From Halomonas halmophila (GTDB lineage: Bacteria > Pseudomonadota > Gammaproteobacteria > Pseudomonadales > Halomonadaceae): a stretch of 64,000 nucleotides of DNA. The position numbers and the translations under genes were made by a program. The first letter of the stretch is position 1. Each line of letters starts with the position of its first letter. A model generated the notes under the pieces. That model worked only from the letters and a program-made list of their open reading frames with translations. It was not told the DNA's origin and ran no database searches. The stretch lies in contig NZ_BJOC01000023.1 in NCBI RefSeq assembly GCF_006540005.1, positions 31,474-95,473 on the forward strand, written 5' to 3'. This document shows, in pieces, positions 54,680 through 62,947 of this stretch.

Positions 54680-55162
54680 ATGCTCGATGTGGTGCTTTTT
54701 CAGCCCGAGATTCCGCCCAATACGGGCAACCTGATCCGGCTGTGCGCCAACACCGGCTTTCGGCTGCATCTGATCGAGCCGCTGAGCTTCGAGCTGGATG
54801 ACAAGCGCCTGCGGCGTGCCGGGCTCGATTATCACGAGTGGGCACGCGTCCAGGTGCATGCTGACTGGGACGCCTTTCTGGCGGCGGTGGAGCCGCAGCG
54901 GGTGTTTGCCGTCTCGACACGGGGACGCACCGGCTACCATGAGCCGAGCTATGCGCCGGGCGATGCCCTGGTCTTCGGCCCCGAGACGCGCGGCCTGCCC
55001 CAGACGATGCTCGATGCCGTGCCCGCGGAGCAGCGACTGCGCATTCCCATGCTGCCCGAGCGTCGCAGCCTGAACCTTTCCAATGCTTGCGCCATCCTGG
55101 TCTACGAGGCCTGGCGCCAGCTCGACTTCGCCGGTGCCGTGACACCGCCGGAAGGCCCCTGA
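54680..55162 (+). CDS. trmL: tRNA (cytidine(34)-2'-O)-methyltransferase
   Basis: TrmL (SPOUT class) methylates the wobble ribose of tRNA-Leu. It has 160 residues with the N-terminal LFQPEIPPNTGNLIRLCANT, F-G-P-E-T-R-G-L-P in the middle and the knot segment SLNLSNACAILVYE. Its TGA overlaps the ATG of rep. Length is normal. Confidence 0.95.
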   Translation: MLDVVLFQPEIPPNTGNLIRLCANTGFRLHLIEPLSFELDDKRLRRAGLDYHEWARVQVHADWDAFLAAVEPQRVFAVSTRGRTGYHEPSYAPGDALVFGPETRGLPQTMLDAVPAEQRLRIPMLPERRSLNLSNACAILVYEAWRQLDFAGAVTPPEGP

Positions 55163-57219
55163 TGAGTACCAGCATCGCCAGCCGCATCGCCAAGCTCAAC
55201 CCCAGCCAGCGCGAGGCCGTGAAGGCCATCGACGGTCCCTGCCTGGTGCTCGCCGGGGCTGGCTCCGGCAAGACCAGCGTGATCACCTCCAAGATCGCCT
55301 ATCTGGTCCAGGAATGCGGCATGAGCGCACGGCGCATTGCGGCGGTGACCTTTACCAACAAGGCAGCCCGCGAGATGAAGGAGCGGGTGGGGCAGATGCT
55401 CAAGGGCAAGGAGTCCCATGGGCTGCGCGTTTCGACCTTCCACACCCTGGGGCTGAATATCATCCGCGGCGAGCTCAAGGCGCTGGGCTACAAGCCCGGC
55501 TTCTCGCTGTTCGATCCCGAGGATGCCAAGGCGCTGCTGCGCGATCTGATGAACAAGGACGCCCAGGTCGATGCCGACCAGATCAACCGGGTGCAGTCGG
55601 TGATCTCCAACTGGAAGAACGACCTGGTGTTGCCGGGGCAGGCGCTGTCGCATGCCGCCGATGAAGACGAGCTGTTCGCCGCGCGGGTCTACGAGGCCTA
55701 TGTGCGCCATCTCAAGGCCTACAACGCGGTCGACTTCGATGACCTGATCCTGCTGCCGGTGACCCTGCTGCGCGATAATCCAGATGCGCTGGCGCGCTGG
55801 CGGCGCAAGATCCACTACATGCTGGTGGACGAGTATCAGGACACCAATGTCAGTCAGTATCAGCTGGTGCGTATGCTGATGGGCGAGCGGGCCACCTTCA
55901 CGGTGGTCGGCGATGATGACCAGTCGATCTATGCCTGGCGCGGGGCACGCCCCGAGAACCTGGTGACGCTGGGCGAGGACTTTCCGCGGCTCAAGGTCAT
56001 CAAGCTGGAGCAGAATTACCGTTCCACCGGTACCATTCTGCGCGCCGCCAACACCCTGATCGCCAACAACCCCCACGTCTACGAGAAGACGCTGTGGTCC
56101 GACATGGGCCAGGGTGAGTCGATCCGTGTGGTGGTCAACCGCCACGAGGAAGCCGAGGCCGAGCGGGTGGCCAGCGAGATTCTGACGCGGCGCATCAAGG
56201 AACGGGCCGAGTGGCGCGACTTCGCCGTGCTGTATCGGGGCAACTTCCAGGCGCGCTTGCTGGAACTCAAGCTGCAGCACTACCAGATTCCCTATAAGCT
56301 CTCCGGTGGCACCTCCTTCTTCTCGCGCAACGAGATCAAGGACGCCATGGCCTACCTGCGGCTGCTGATCAATCCGGCCGACGACAACGCCTTCCTGCGC
56401 ATCGTCAATGTGCCGCGTCGCGAGATCGGCCCCGGCACCCTGGAAAAGCTCGCCAACTATGCCACCGAGCGCAGCGCCTCGCTGTTCGCCGCCTGCCACG
56501 AAATAGGCCTGGCCGAGCAACTACCGGCACGCGCCGTGGAGCGCCTGGGACGCTTCACGCACTTCATCGATGGCGTGCGTACCCGCATGGACAAGGGCGA
56601 TGCCATCGCGGCGATCCGCGGCATGCTCCACGAGATGGATTACGAAGCCTGGCTGTATCAGAACGCCAGCGCGCCGACCATCGCCGAGCGGCGCATGGCC
56701 AATGTGTGGACTCTGGTCGATCAGCTCGAGAAATCCATGCAGGCCGACCCCGATGAGGACAGTCCCAGCAGCGAGACCGAAACCGATGATGTGGAAGCCG
56801 CCATTTCGCGCCTGGTGCTGCGTGACATCCTCGAGCAGCAGGCCGAGGAAGACGACTCCGATCGGGTTCAGCTACTGACCATGCACGCCTCCAAGGGCCT
56901 GGAGTTCCCGCATGTCTATCTGATGGGGCTCGAGGAAGAACTGCTGCCCCACCGCAACGCCATCGAGACGGGAAGTGTGGAAGAAGAACGGCGCCTGGCC
57001 TATGTGGGCATCACTCGGGCACGCCGCACCCTGACGCTGACGCTGGCGCGCCAACGCAAGACCTATGGCGAAATGATGGACTGCACGCCCAGTCGCTTCC
57101 TCGACGAGTTGCCGGCGGACGCGCTGGAGTGGGAGGGGCGCGCCGACCGCGAGGACCCGGACAAGAAGCAGGCCCGCGGGCAGAGTGCCATTGCCGGGCT
57201 GCGTTCCCTGCTGGACTGA
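55162..57219 (+). CDS. rep: ATP-dependent DNA helicase Rep
   Basis: Rep is a superfamily 1A 3'-5' helicase that helps forks pass obstacles. It has 685 residues: Q motif LNPSQREAV, Walker A GAGSGKTS (about 29-36), motif II VDEYQDTN, motif III GDDDQSIYAWRGA, LEQNYRSTGTIL and motif V-VI region TMHASKGLEFPHVYLMGLEE with VGITRARRTLTLT. The ATG at 55162 overlaps the trmL stop. Length is near the usual 670-675 residues, plus a short tail. Confidence 0.95.
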   Translation: MSTSIASRIAKLNPSQREAVKAIDGPCLVLAGAGSGKTSVITSKIAYLVQECGMSARRIAAVTFTNKAAREMKERVGQMLKGKESHGLRVSTFHTLGLNIIRGELKALGYKPGFSLFDPEDAKALLRDLMNKDAQVDADQINRVQSVISNWKNDLVLPGQALSHAADEDELFAARVYEAYVRHLKAYNAVDFDDLILLPVTLLRDNPDALARWRRKIHYMLVDEYQDTNVSQYQLVRMLMGERATFTVVGDDDQSIYAWRGARPENLVTLGEDFPRLKVIKLEQNYRSTGTILRAANTLIANNPHVYEKTLWSDMGQGESIRVVVNRHEEAEAERVASEILTRRIKERAEWRDFAVLYRGNFQARLLELKLQHYQIPYKLSGGTSFFSRNEIKDAMAYLRLLINPADDNAFLRIVNVPRREIGPGTLEKLANYATERSASLFAACHEIGLAEQLPARAVERLGRFTHFIDGVRTRMDKGDAIAAIRGMLHEMDYEAWLYQNASAPTIAERRMANVWTLVDQLEKSMQADPDEDSPSSETETDDVEAAISRLVLRDILEQQAEEDDSDRVQLLTMHASKGLEFPHVYLMGLEEELLPHRNAIETGSVEEERRLAYVGITRARRTLTLTLARQRKTYGEMMDCTPSRFLDELPADALEWEGRADREDPDKKQARGQSAIAGLRSLLD

Positions 57220-57252
57220 GCCTGCCGTGTCCTGCCACGCCGCTCGAGTGAC

Positions 57253-57693
57253 CTATTGCGAGTTCTCGATGAGGTAATCCACGGCTGCTTCGACTTCGGC
57301 GTCGGAGAGGTTGGGGTTGCCGCCCTTGGCCGGCATGGCGTTGAAGCCATTGATGGCGTGGCTGTACAACGTCTCGGTGCCCTTCTCCAGACGCGTCGAC
57401 CAGGCCTGGCTGTCGCCGATCTTCGGTGCCCCGGCCACACCAGCGTCATGACAGGCCACGCAGGCGCTGTTGTAGACCGCTTCGCCTCCCATGTCGCCGC
57501 CACCCGCCGATCCGGTAGTGTCACCACCAGCCGAGGCTGCGCTGGTGCCACAGTCCTGGCCTTCAAGGCACAGCTCGCCTACTGGCTCAAGACGTTTGGC
57601 GATCGCCTCGTGACTCATGTCGTCTTCCGCGAAGGTCAGCCCCGCCAGACCCAGGCAGGCCATACATCCCGCGATCCACTTGCTGGCACTCAC
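57253..57693 (-). CDS. Small c5-type cytochrome c
   Basis: The 146-residue protein has a signal peptide (about 1-23), a Ser/Gly-rich spacer and a haem domain (about 70-146) with the CxxCH site as C-V-A-C-H and a distal Met in N-A-M-P. It is probably periplasmic and electron-carrying. Two further Cys (about 42 and 47) resemble extra cysteines of some c5 cytochromes. It starts at GTG 57693 with GAGAGGTGA upstream. Confidence 0.88.
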   Translation of the reverse strand: MSASKWIAGCMACLGLAGLTFAEDDMSHEAIAKRLEPVGELCLEGQDCGTSAASAGGDTTGSAGGGDMGGEAVYNSACVACHDAGVAGAPKIGDSQAWSTRLEKGTETLYSHAINGFNAMPAKGGNPNLSDAEVEAAVDYLIENSQ

Positions 57694-58052
57694 TGTGTCA
57701 CCTCTCGAGATTGGGTCGGCAGAAACCAAAGCCGGTTGACTATTGGGCGATCAACCATGCCATGTCGAACAGTATAACCAGCATGGCAAGTAGCGGCACA
57801 AAATGCCGCTCGACCCCCGCACGGATGCCTTATACCTTGGCTGGACAGCTGACCAGTGGCAAGGTAGGATGTTGCCCGCTTGATCAAGATCGATCCAAAG
57901 CAGAATGCCACGCATTGCTTCTGCCCGGCGGAGCGCCGGCCGCCATGCAAGGCGGACGGCCGGACCCGAAGGCTTCGCCTGAGGGGAGCGTCAGCAGCGC
58001 GTAGCGCTGCCGGCGAACGGAGTGCTATCCGGCTCCGACAATTTGGAAACAC
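57694..58052. other. Intergenic region before tRNA-Arg
   Basis: This 359-base region has no convincing gene. It holds a perfect small hairpin, AGCGGCA/TGCCGCT at 57792-57810, and a GC-rich tract (about 57925-58020). A promoter for the tRNA must lie in the last part, but its hexamers are not clear. Confidence 0.5.
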
Positions 58053-58129
58053 GCGCCCTTAGCTCAGCTGGATAGAGCGTCGCCCTCCGGAGGCGAAGGT
58101 CGAAGGTTCGAATCCTTCAGGGCGCGCCA
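58053..58129 (+). tRNA. tRNA-Arg (anticodon CCG)
   Basis: This is a 77-base tRNA. The acceptor arms GCGCCCT/AGGGCGC pair fully and the CCA end is encoded. The D arm is GCTC/GAGC, the anticodon arm TCGCC/GGCGA with loop CTCCGGA (anticodon CCG at 58087-58089), and the T arm GAAGG-TTCGAAT-CCTTC. It reads CGG codons. Confidence 0.96.
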
Positions 58130-58135
58130 GATATC

Positions 58136-58166
58136 AAGGGCCTGCGAGCAATCGCAGGCCCTTTTC
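58136..58166 (+). terminator. Rho-independent terminator after tRNA-Arg
   Basis: A 10-bp stem, GGGCCTGCGA/TCGCAGGCCC, around GCAA is followed by TTTTCT. It begins nine bases after the CCA end. Confidence 0.93.
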
Positions 58167-58231
58167 TATTACTGTCCCGCCATTTGTACCTCAAGGCCAG
58201 CATCAACAGGTGATGCATGATCTATTTAGAT

Positions 58232-58346
58232 AGATCAAAACCGTATTTTGATGTGTTATTGCAGATCAATGGTTCTTGGGCTTTACTGCATAGTGTGATA
58301 TGACTTAGTAGATCAAACTTACCATATGATGCATAAAAGTAGATCA
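58232..58346. promoter_or_regulatory. Repeated AGATCA motifs upstream of hipB
   Basis: Four copies of AGATCA lie at 58232, 58263, 58310 and 58341, three of them followed by AA. Two TGATGCAT copies (58211 and 58327) frame the region. The last AGATCA touches the hipB start codon. These are candidate HipB operator half-sites in an AT-rich promoter. Confidence 0.45.
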
Positions 58347-58347
58347 G

Positions 58348-58932
58348 ATGAGCTATGCAACGGAAGAACTGGCCGCGCGTCTCAAGGCCGCACGAGAAGC
58401 CAAAGGGCTCAGCCAGCGGGAACTGAGCGCGCTAGCCAGTGTGCCGCAGTCGCACATCTCGAAGATCGAGAACAACGCCGTTGACCTGCGCGTCTCAAGC
58501 CTTTCCTCCATCGCCCATGCCCTGGACATGGAGCTGATGCTCGTACCCCGTAAGGCGCTTCCGGCTGTCCAGTCAATCACCCGCAGCGTCGCCAGCGTGC
58601 CGGTCGTCAACGCCGAATCAAAGCGGGAAATCGCCCGCATCCGCGAGATGGTCGATGCGCTCGCATCCCGTGCATCCGGCGCGAACTTCGAAAATCTTCA
58701 GCGCCGCATCCGCGAGATTACCCAAATCCAGAGCCAGCTTGATCCCGAAATTCTGCAAAAGGTAAGGCGCACCATCGAGTCTATCGAGTCCTCGGGGAGT
58801 AATGAGGCTGTCAATCGGGCTGCCGAAAACATCCGCTCTTTGCGCAATCAGCTCGCCCATCGCGCAGCGTCCCATGAGACGCCGCGTCCGCCAAGGCCGG
58901 CCTATCGGCTGGAGGAGGATCAAGATGGCTGA
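58348..58932 (+). CDS. hipB: HipB-type Xre antitoxin
   Basis: This is the 194-residue antitoxin of the HipAB pair. The N-terminal helix-turn-helix (about 8-65: LSQRELSALASVPQSHISKIEN) binds DNA. The C-terminal part (about 85-180) is a charged coiled coil, much longer than in E. coli HipB (88 residues), with a final basic tail. It overlaps hipA by eight bases. The ribosome site is weak. It follows a tRNA gene and an AT-rich region, so transfer is likely. Confidence 0.88.
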   Translation: MSYATEELAARLKAAREAKGLSQRELSALASVPQSHISKIENNAVDLRVSSLSSIAHALDMELMLVPRKALPAVQSITRSVASVPVVNAESKREIARIREMVDALASRASGANFENLQRRIREITQIQSQLDPEILQKVRRTIESIESSGSNEAVNRAAENIRSLRNQLAHRAASHETPRPPRPAYRLEEDQDG

Positions 58933-60154
58933 TGTTTCTGTCCTTGATGTCCTGCTCTATGGGGAGCCTATCGGCACTCTTACCAATGTCGGTGGAGACC
59001 GGTCGATTTTCGCCTTCAACGAAGACTATATCGATAACCCTGACAGGCCGATCCTGGGGCTGGCCTTCAAAGACGAATTCGGCGCGCTGCTAACCGAGTT
59101 CCGCGCCTATCAGAAGCGCGTGATGCCCTTTTTCTCGAACCTTCTGCCTGAAGGCCATCTGCGTAAATACCTCGCGGAGAATGCGGGCGTAAATCCCGAG
59201 CGCGAGTTTCATCTGCTTTGGGCACTTGGTCATGACCTGCCCGGCGCGGTCACGATCAAACCCGCTGATGGCGAGGCATGGCCGCCAGTTGGCGGTGAGA
59301 GTCCCGATGCCGGTGACACCGAGGGTGATCGCCGCGAGAACGCTTTGCGGTTCTCGCTTGCAGGGGTGCAGCTCAAATTCTCGGCGGTTCTCGCACCCAC
59401 GGACGGCCTGACGATTCCGGCCTCCGGCGTGGGCGGCTCATGGGTCGTGAAGCTTCCATCGCGCGAGTTCGAAGGCGTTCCCGAAAACGAATTTTCGATG
59501 ATGACGCTCGCGCGCCTTACCGGAATAGACGTCCCGCCGATTGATCTTGTCGATGTCGGCAGCATTAAAAATCTGCCCGAAGGAATCGACAAGATCGGCC
59601 AAAGGGCCTTCATTATCGAACGTTTCGACAGGCTGTCTGACGGTAGCGCCGTCCATATCGAGGATTTCGCGCAGGTCTTTGATGTCTATGCCGAACAAAA
59701 ATACAAAACAGCGGCCTTGCGCAACATCGCGCAGGTGCTTGCCGCCGAGACCAATGACGCCGATATCGCCGAATTCATCCGGCGGCTGGTGTTCTGCGTT
59801 CTAACCGGAAACGGCGACATGCACATGAAGAACTGGTCGCTCATTTATCCCGACCGGCGAAACGCCGCCCTCGCTCCGGCCTATGATCTCGTCTCGACCA
59901 TTCCCTATATCCCCAACGATGATATGGGGCTCAAGATCAGCCGAACCCGTGCCTTTACCGAGCTGACCAATGACGAACTTGAGCATTTGGCAGCTAAAGC
60001 CGCCATTCCCGAAAAACTTGTTCTGGATACGGCGCGCGAGGCTGTCGCACGTTTCCACCAGCACTGGCAGGCGGAAAAGCACAACCTCCCGATGACAAAG
60101 CAAGTCCGCGAGACCATCGAGGCTCATATCAAGAAGCTCCCGATAGCGCGATAA
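58925..60154 (+). CDS. hipA: HipA-type serine/threonine kinase toxin
   Basis: HipA kinases phosphorylate aminoacyl-tRNA synthetases (GltX in E. coli) and cause dormancy. The protein has 409 residues, with the N-terminal subdomain (about 1-110) and kinase core. Visible motifs are the P-loop-like SLAGVQLKFS (about 144-153), K176 in V-V-K-L-P, catalytic D298 in N-G-D-M-H-M-K-N303 and the metal-binding D321 in P-A-Y-D-L. All key residues are present, so it should be active. The codons are AT-richer than the flanks (for example around 59,690-59,720). Confidence 0.92.
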   Translation: MADVSVLDVLLYGEPIGTLTNVGGDRSIFAFNEDYIDNPDRPILGLAFKDEFGALLTEFRAYQKRVMPFFSNLLPEGHLRKYLAENAGVNPEREFHLLWALGHDLPGAVTIKPADGEAWPPVGGESPDAGDTEGDRRENALRFSLAGVQLKFSAVLAPTDGLTIPASGVGGSWVVKLPSREFEGVPENEFSMMTLARLTGIDVPPIDLVDVGSIKNLPEGIDKIGQRAFIIERFDRLSDGSAVHIEDFAQVFDVYAEQKYKTAALRNIAQVLAAETNDADIAEFIRRLVFCVLTGNGDMHMKNWSLIYPDRRNAALAPAYDLVSTIPYIPNDDMGLKISRTRAFTELTNDELEHLAAKAAIPEKLVLDTAREAVARFHQHWQAEKHNLPMTKQVRETIEAHIKKLPIAR

Positions 60155-60276
60155 GGGGCTTGCGGTGGACCGGCCCCAGCATCGGGGATATCCGGGCTGA
60201 ACGCGGAACCGTATGCCCGGTGGTGTGAGAGGACGGGGGGTGACTCCCCTCTCCTACTCGATCTGCCGTGAGTCCT

Positions 60277-61200
60277 TCAGTCCCTCTCCTGGAAAGTCCG
60301 GAAATCCTCCTCGGCGATGTTGTCTCCCAGAAAGTCCAGAAACGCTCTAACAGCCGGCAGTAAACCGCGTCGTGAGGGGAAAACGGCATGTAACACTCCG
60401 CCACGGGGTTCCCAGCCAGGCAAAACGTCAATCAGCGCCTTGTTGTGCAGGTCCCGGTGCCCGACCAGTAGGGCCATTTTGGAAACGCCAAGGCCCTCCA
60501 GGGCTGCTTCGTGCAGGGTTTCAGCACTGTCCGTCACCAACCGGGGCTGGTGGGGGATCTGAGCCGTTGCCTCCTCTGGCCCCACCAAGTCCCAGGTATG
60601 CTGGCGGTCGTACTGGGCAAAATCCAGACTCGGGAGCTGTACCAAGTCTGCCGGGGCCCGTGGCCTGGGGTAATGCTCGAAAAGGCTTGGCGCAGCCACC
60701 AGACGCTGAGGGCTATGAGCCAGTACTTTCATGTTCAGGTCGCTATCTTCCAGGGGGGGAAAGCGTACCCGTATAGCCAGATCAAAGCCTTCCTTGATCA
60801 CATCGACCCTTCGACTGGTGGCCTCGACCTGTATCGAGACTTTGGGGCACTGCGCCATGAAGCGCACCAAGAGTGGAGTGATCAAGTAGTGCAGGACACT
60901 GGGAGAACAGCTGAGTCGCACGGTCCCGCGTGGCTCTGCGCGGTTACGTTCGATGAGCTCCTCCGCTGCCTCGGCTTCGACCAGCATCGCCACGCAGTGC
61001 TGGTAGTAAGCCTGGCCAATCTCGGTCACTGAGAAGCGGCGCGTCGAACGGTTGATCAGGCGCGTCTCCAGGCGCTCCTCCAGTTGGATGATATGGCGGC
61101 TCAACTTCGATTTTGGTATGCCCAGTGCTCTTCCGGCCGGCGCAAACCCTCCATGGTCAACCACTTGCACGTAGTAATAGAGATCGTTGAGATCCTGCAT
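60277..61200 (-). CDS. LysR-type transcriptional regulator
   Basis: The 307-residue regulator has a helix-turn-helix (about 1-60, ALGIPKSKLSRHIIQLEERL) and a substrate-binding domain (about 88-300). It is transcribed divergently from the pirin operon, a layout that suggests control of that operon. The ATG at 61200 (MQDLNDLYY) is chosen. The effector is unknown. Confidence 0.92.
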   Translation of the reverse strand: MQDLNDLYYYVQVVDHGGFAPAGRALGIPKSKLSRHIIQLEERLETRLINRSTRRFSVTEIGQAYYQHCVAMLVEAEAAEELIERNRAEPRGTVRLSCSPSVLHYLITPLLVRFMAQCPKVSIQVEATSRRVDVIKEGFDLAIRVRFPPLEDSDLNMKVLAHSPQRLVAAPSLFEHYPRPRAPADLVQLPSLDFAQYDRQHTWDLVGPEEATAQIPHQPRLVTDSAETLHEAALEGLGVSKMALLVGHRDLHNKALIDVLPGWEPRGGVLHAVFPSRRGLLPAVRAFLDFLGDNIAEEDFRTFQERD

Positions 61201-61319
61201 GCCACTGTCCTGTTTTTGATACGGTCTGTGCCGAATTACCCATCTACCTGAATAATCGTGCATGTAATAGCCTTCTGGTCATCGGGCCAAGTGCCTCTCC
61301 AATACTCGGGAGATTGGTG

Positions 61320-62189
61320 ATGAAGAAGATTCAGGAAGTATATGGCGCACCGCAGGGCCACTGGGTCGGTAACGGGTTTCCCGTTCGTTCCCTGCTCAGT
61401 TATGACCGCATGGGGGCCCAGCATATCAGCCCTTTTCTGCTGCTGGACCATGCTGGTCCCTATTCCTTCGAGCCAGCATCGCAGCCCAGGGGGGTGGGAC
61501 AGCATCCGCATCGCGGGTTCGAAACCGTCACGCTCGTCTATGCCGGGGAACTCGAGCACCGAGATTCCTCCGGGGGTGGCGGACGTATCGCCGAAGGCGA
61601 TGTGCAGTGGATGACAGCGGGTGCAGGGATTGTCCACGAGGAATTTCACTCCGAAGCCTTGACTGCTCAGGGAGGTCGGATGGAAATGGCCCAGATTTGG
61701 GTCAACCTACCCGCTCGGTTCAAGAATGTGTCGCCGGCTTATCAAACGCTGCACCAGGCCGATATTCCCAGTGTGCCGTTGGAGCATGAGGCCGGTGTGG
61801 TGCGTGTGGTAGCAGGTGACTATCTTGGAGAGAAGGGGCCGGCTCATACTTTTACGCCGCTCAACATGTGGGATATACGGCTCTCCATGGGGAAGGAGGC
61901 CGGATTACATGTTCCGGAGGGGCATACCACACTGCTGGTGGTTCTAGAAGGAACAGTGCTGGTCAACGGTGAAACCCTGGTGCGCGACGAGAGTGTCGTG
62001 GCGTTCGAGCGAAAGGGCGAAGAAGTGTGCCTCGAGGCCAACAACAACGCCAAATTGATATTGCTGAGTGGCGAGCCCATTGACGAGCCTGTAGTGGGCT
62101 ATGGGCCTTTTGTCATGAATAGCGAGGAGGAGATTCGGCAAGCCTTCTCAGAGTTTCAGGGGGGCCGGTTCGGTGCCCTGCAGCCCTAG
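61320..62189 (+). CDS. Pirin family protein (first copy)
   Basis: This is a 289-residue bicupin of the pirin family; some members have quercetin dioxygenase activity. The metal ligands are visible: H-P-H-R-G-F-E-T near 61-68 (two His) and A-G-I-V-H-E-E-F-H near 105-113 (His and Glu). The ATG at 61320 follows GGGAG. A cysteine hydrolase and a second pirin gene follow. A hairpin overlaps its stop codon. Confidence 0.9.
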   Translation: MKKIQEVYGAPQGHWVGNGFPVRSLLSYDRMGAQHISPFLLLDHAGPYSFEPASQPRGVGQHPHRGFETVTLVYAGELEHRDSSGGGGRIAEGDVQWMTAGAGIVHEEFHSEALTAQGGRMEMAQIWVNLPARFKNVSPAYQTLHQADIPSVPLEHEAGVVRVVAGDYLGEKGPAHTFTPLNMWDIRLSMGKEAGLHVPEGHTTLLVVLEGTVLVNGETLVRDESVVAFERKGEEVCLEANNNAKLILLSGEPIDEPVVGYGPFVMNSEEEIRQAFSEFQGGRFGALQP

Positions 62190-62233
62190 CGGCATTGCCG
62201 CTAGGGCAAGTGTCGGCAACCAGTCGGTTGCCG
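62184..62233 (+). repeat. Two consecutive hairpins between pirin and hydrolase genes
   Basis: CCCTAGCGGC/GCCGCTAGGG (62184-62206) spans the pirin stop, and CGGCAACC/GGTTGCCG (62214-62233) follows. Both stems are perfect, without a T-run. They could protect the upstream mRNA or weaken read-through. Confidence 0.6.
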
Positions 62234-62261
62234 TATTCTGCGAACGAAGAGGAGAGGCAAT

Positions 62262-62885
62262 ATGTCATTTACCTACAAGCGGCTGGACAAGGATGATGTG
62301 GCACTGTTGATGGTAGACCATCAGTCGGGCCTGCTGTCTCTGGCCCGGGACTTCAACCCGGATGAGTTCAAAAACAACGTCCTGGCCCTTGCCGATATCG
62401 CCAAGTTCTTCAATATCCCGACTATTCTGACGACTAGCTTCGAGGATGGGCCCAATGGTCCGATGGTTCCGGAGCTCAAGGAAGCCTTTCCGGAAGCGCC
62501 CTATATTCCGCGTCCGGGACAGATTAACGCCTGGGATAATCCGGACTTTGTTGACGCCATCAAGGCCACCGGAAAGAAGCAACTGCTGATTGCCGGGGTC
62601 GTGACCGAGGTTTGCGTGGCCTTCCCGGTGCTTTCCGCTCTGGAGGAGGGGTATGAAGTCTTCGTAGTCACGGATGCCTCCGGTACCTTTAATCAGGTCA
62701 CGCGAGATGCCGCCTGGAATCGCATGTCACAAGCCGGTGCTCAACTGATGACATGGTTCGCGGTTGGCGGCGAGCTGCATCGTGACTGGCGTAACGACAT
62801 CGAAGGCTTCGGTGGTCTGCTGGCCAGTCATCTGCCTGCTTACTCCAACCTGATGCAGAGCTACTCTCAACAGGCAACCACCTGA
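62262..62885 (+). CDS. Isochorismatase-family cysteine hydrolase (YcaC-like)
   Basis: This 207-residue hydrolase of the isochorismatase superfamily is closest in pattern to YcaC. Catalytic D19 lies in MVDHQSG and C118 in GVVTEVCVAF. The substrate of YcaC-type enzymes is unclear. AGGAGAGG precedes the ATG. It sits between two pirin genes with a terminator after it. Confidence 0.9.
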   Translation: MSFTYKRLDKDDVALLMVDHQSGLLSLARDFNPDEFKNNVLALADIAKFFNIPTILTTSFEDGPNGPMVPELKEAFPEAPYIPRPGQINAWDNPDFVDAIKATGKKQLLIAGVVTEVCVAFPVLSALEEGYEVFVVTDASGTFNQVTRDAAWNRMSQAGAQLMTWFAVGGELHRDWRNDIEGFGGLLASHLPAYSNLMQSYSQQATT

Positions 62886-62892
62886 GCTATCG

Positions 62893-62922
62893 GGCTCGGC
62901 CTACCCGCCGAGCCTGTTCTTT
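62893..62922 (+). terminator. Probable rho-independent terminator after the hydrolase gene
   Basis: GGCTCGGC/GCCGAGCC with a six-base loop is followed by TGTTCTTT. The T-run is broken, so it may be partial and allow the second pirin gene to be read. Confidence 0.65.
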
Positions 62923-62947
62923 ATGCTGTGATAGAGGGGAACGCTAC

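Noticed and set aside
58053..60276. tRNA-targeted island bounded by a repeat of the tRNA-Arg 3' end
   Set aside because: No copy of the tRNA end was seen after hipA and no integrase gene is present.
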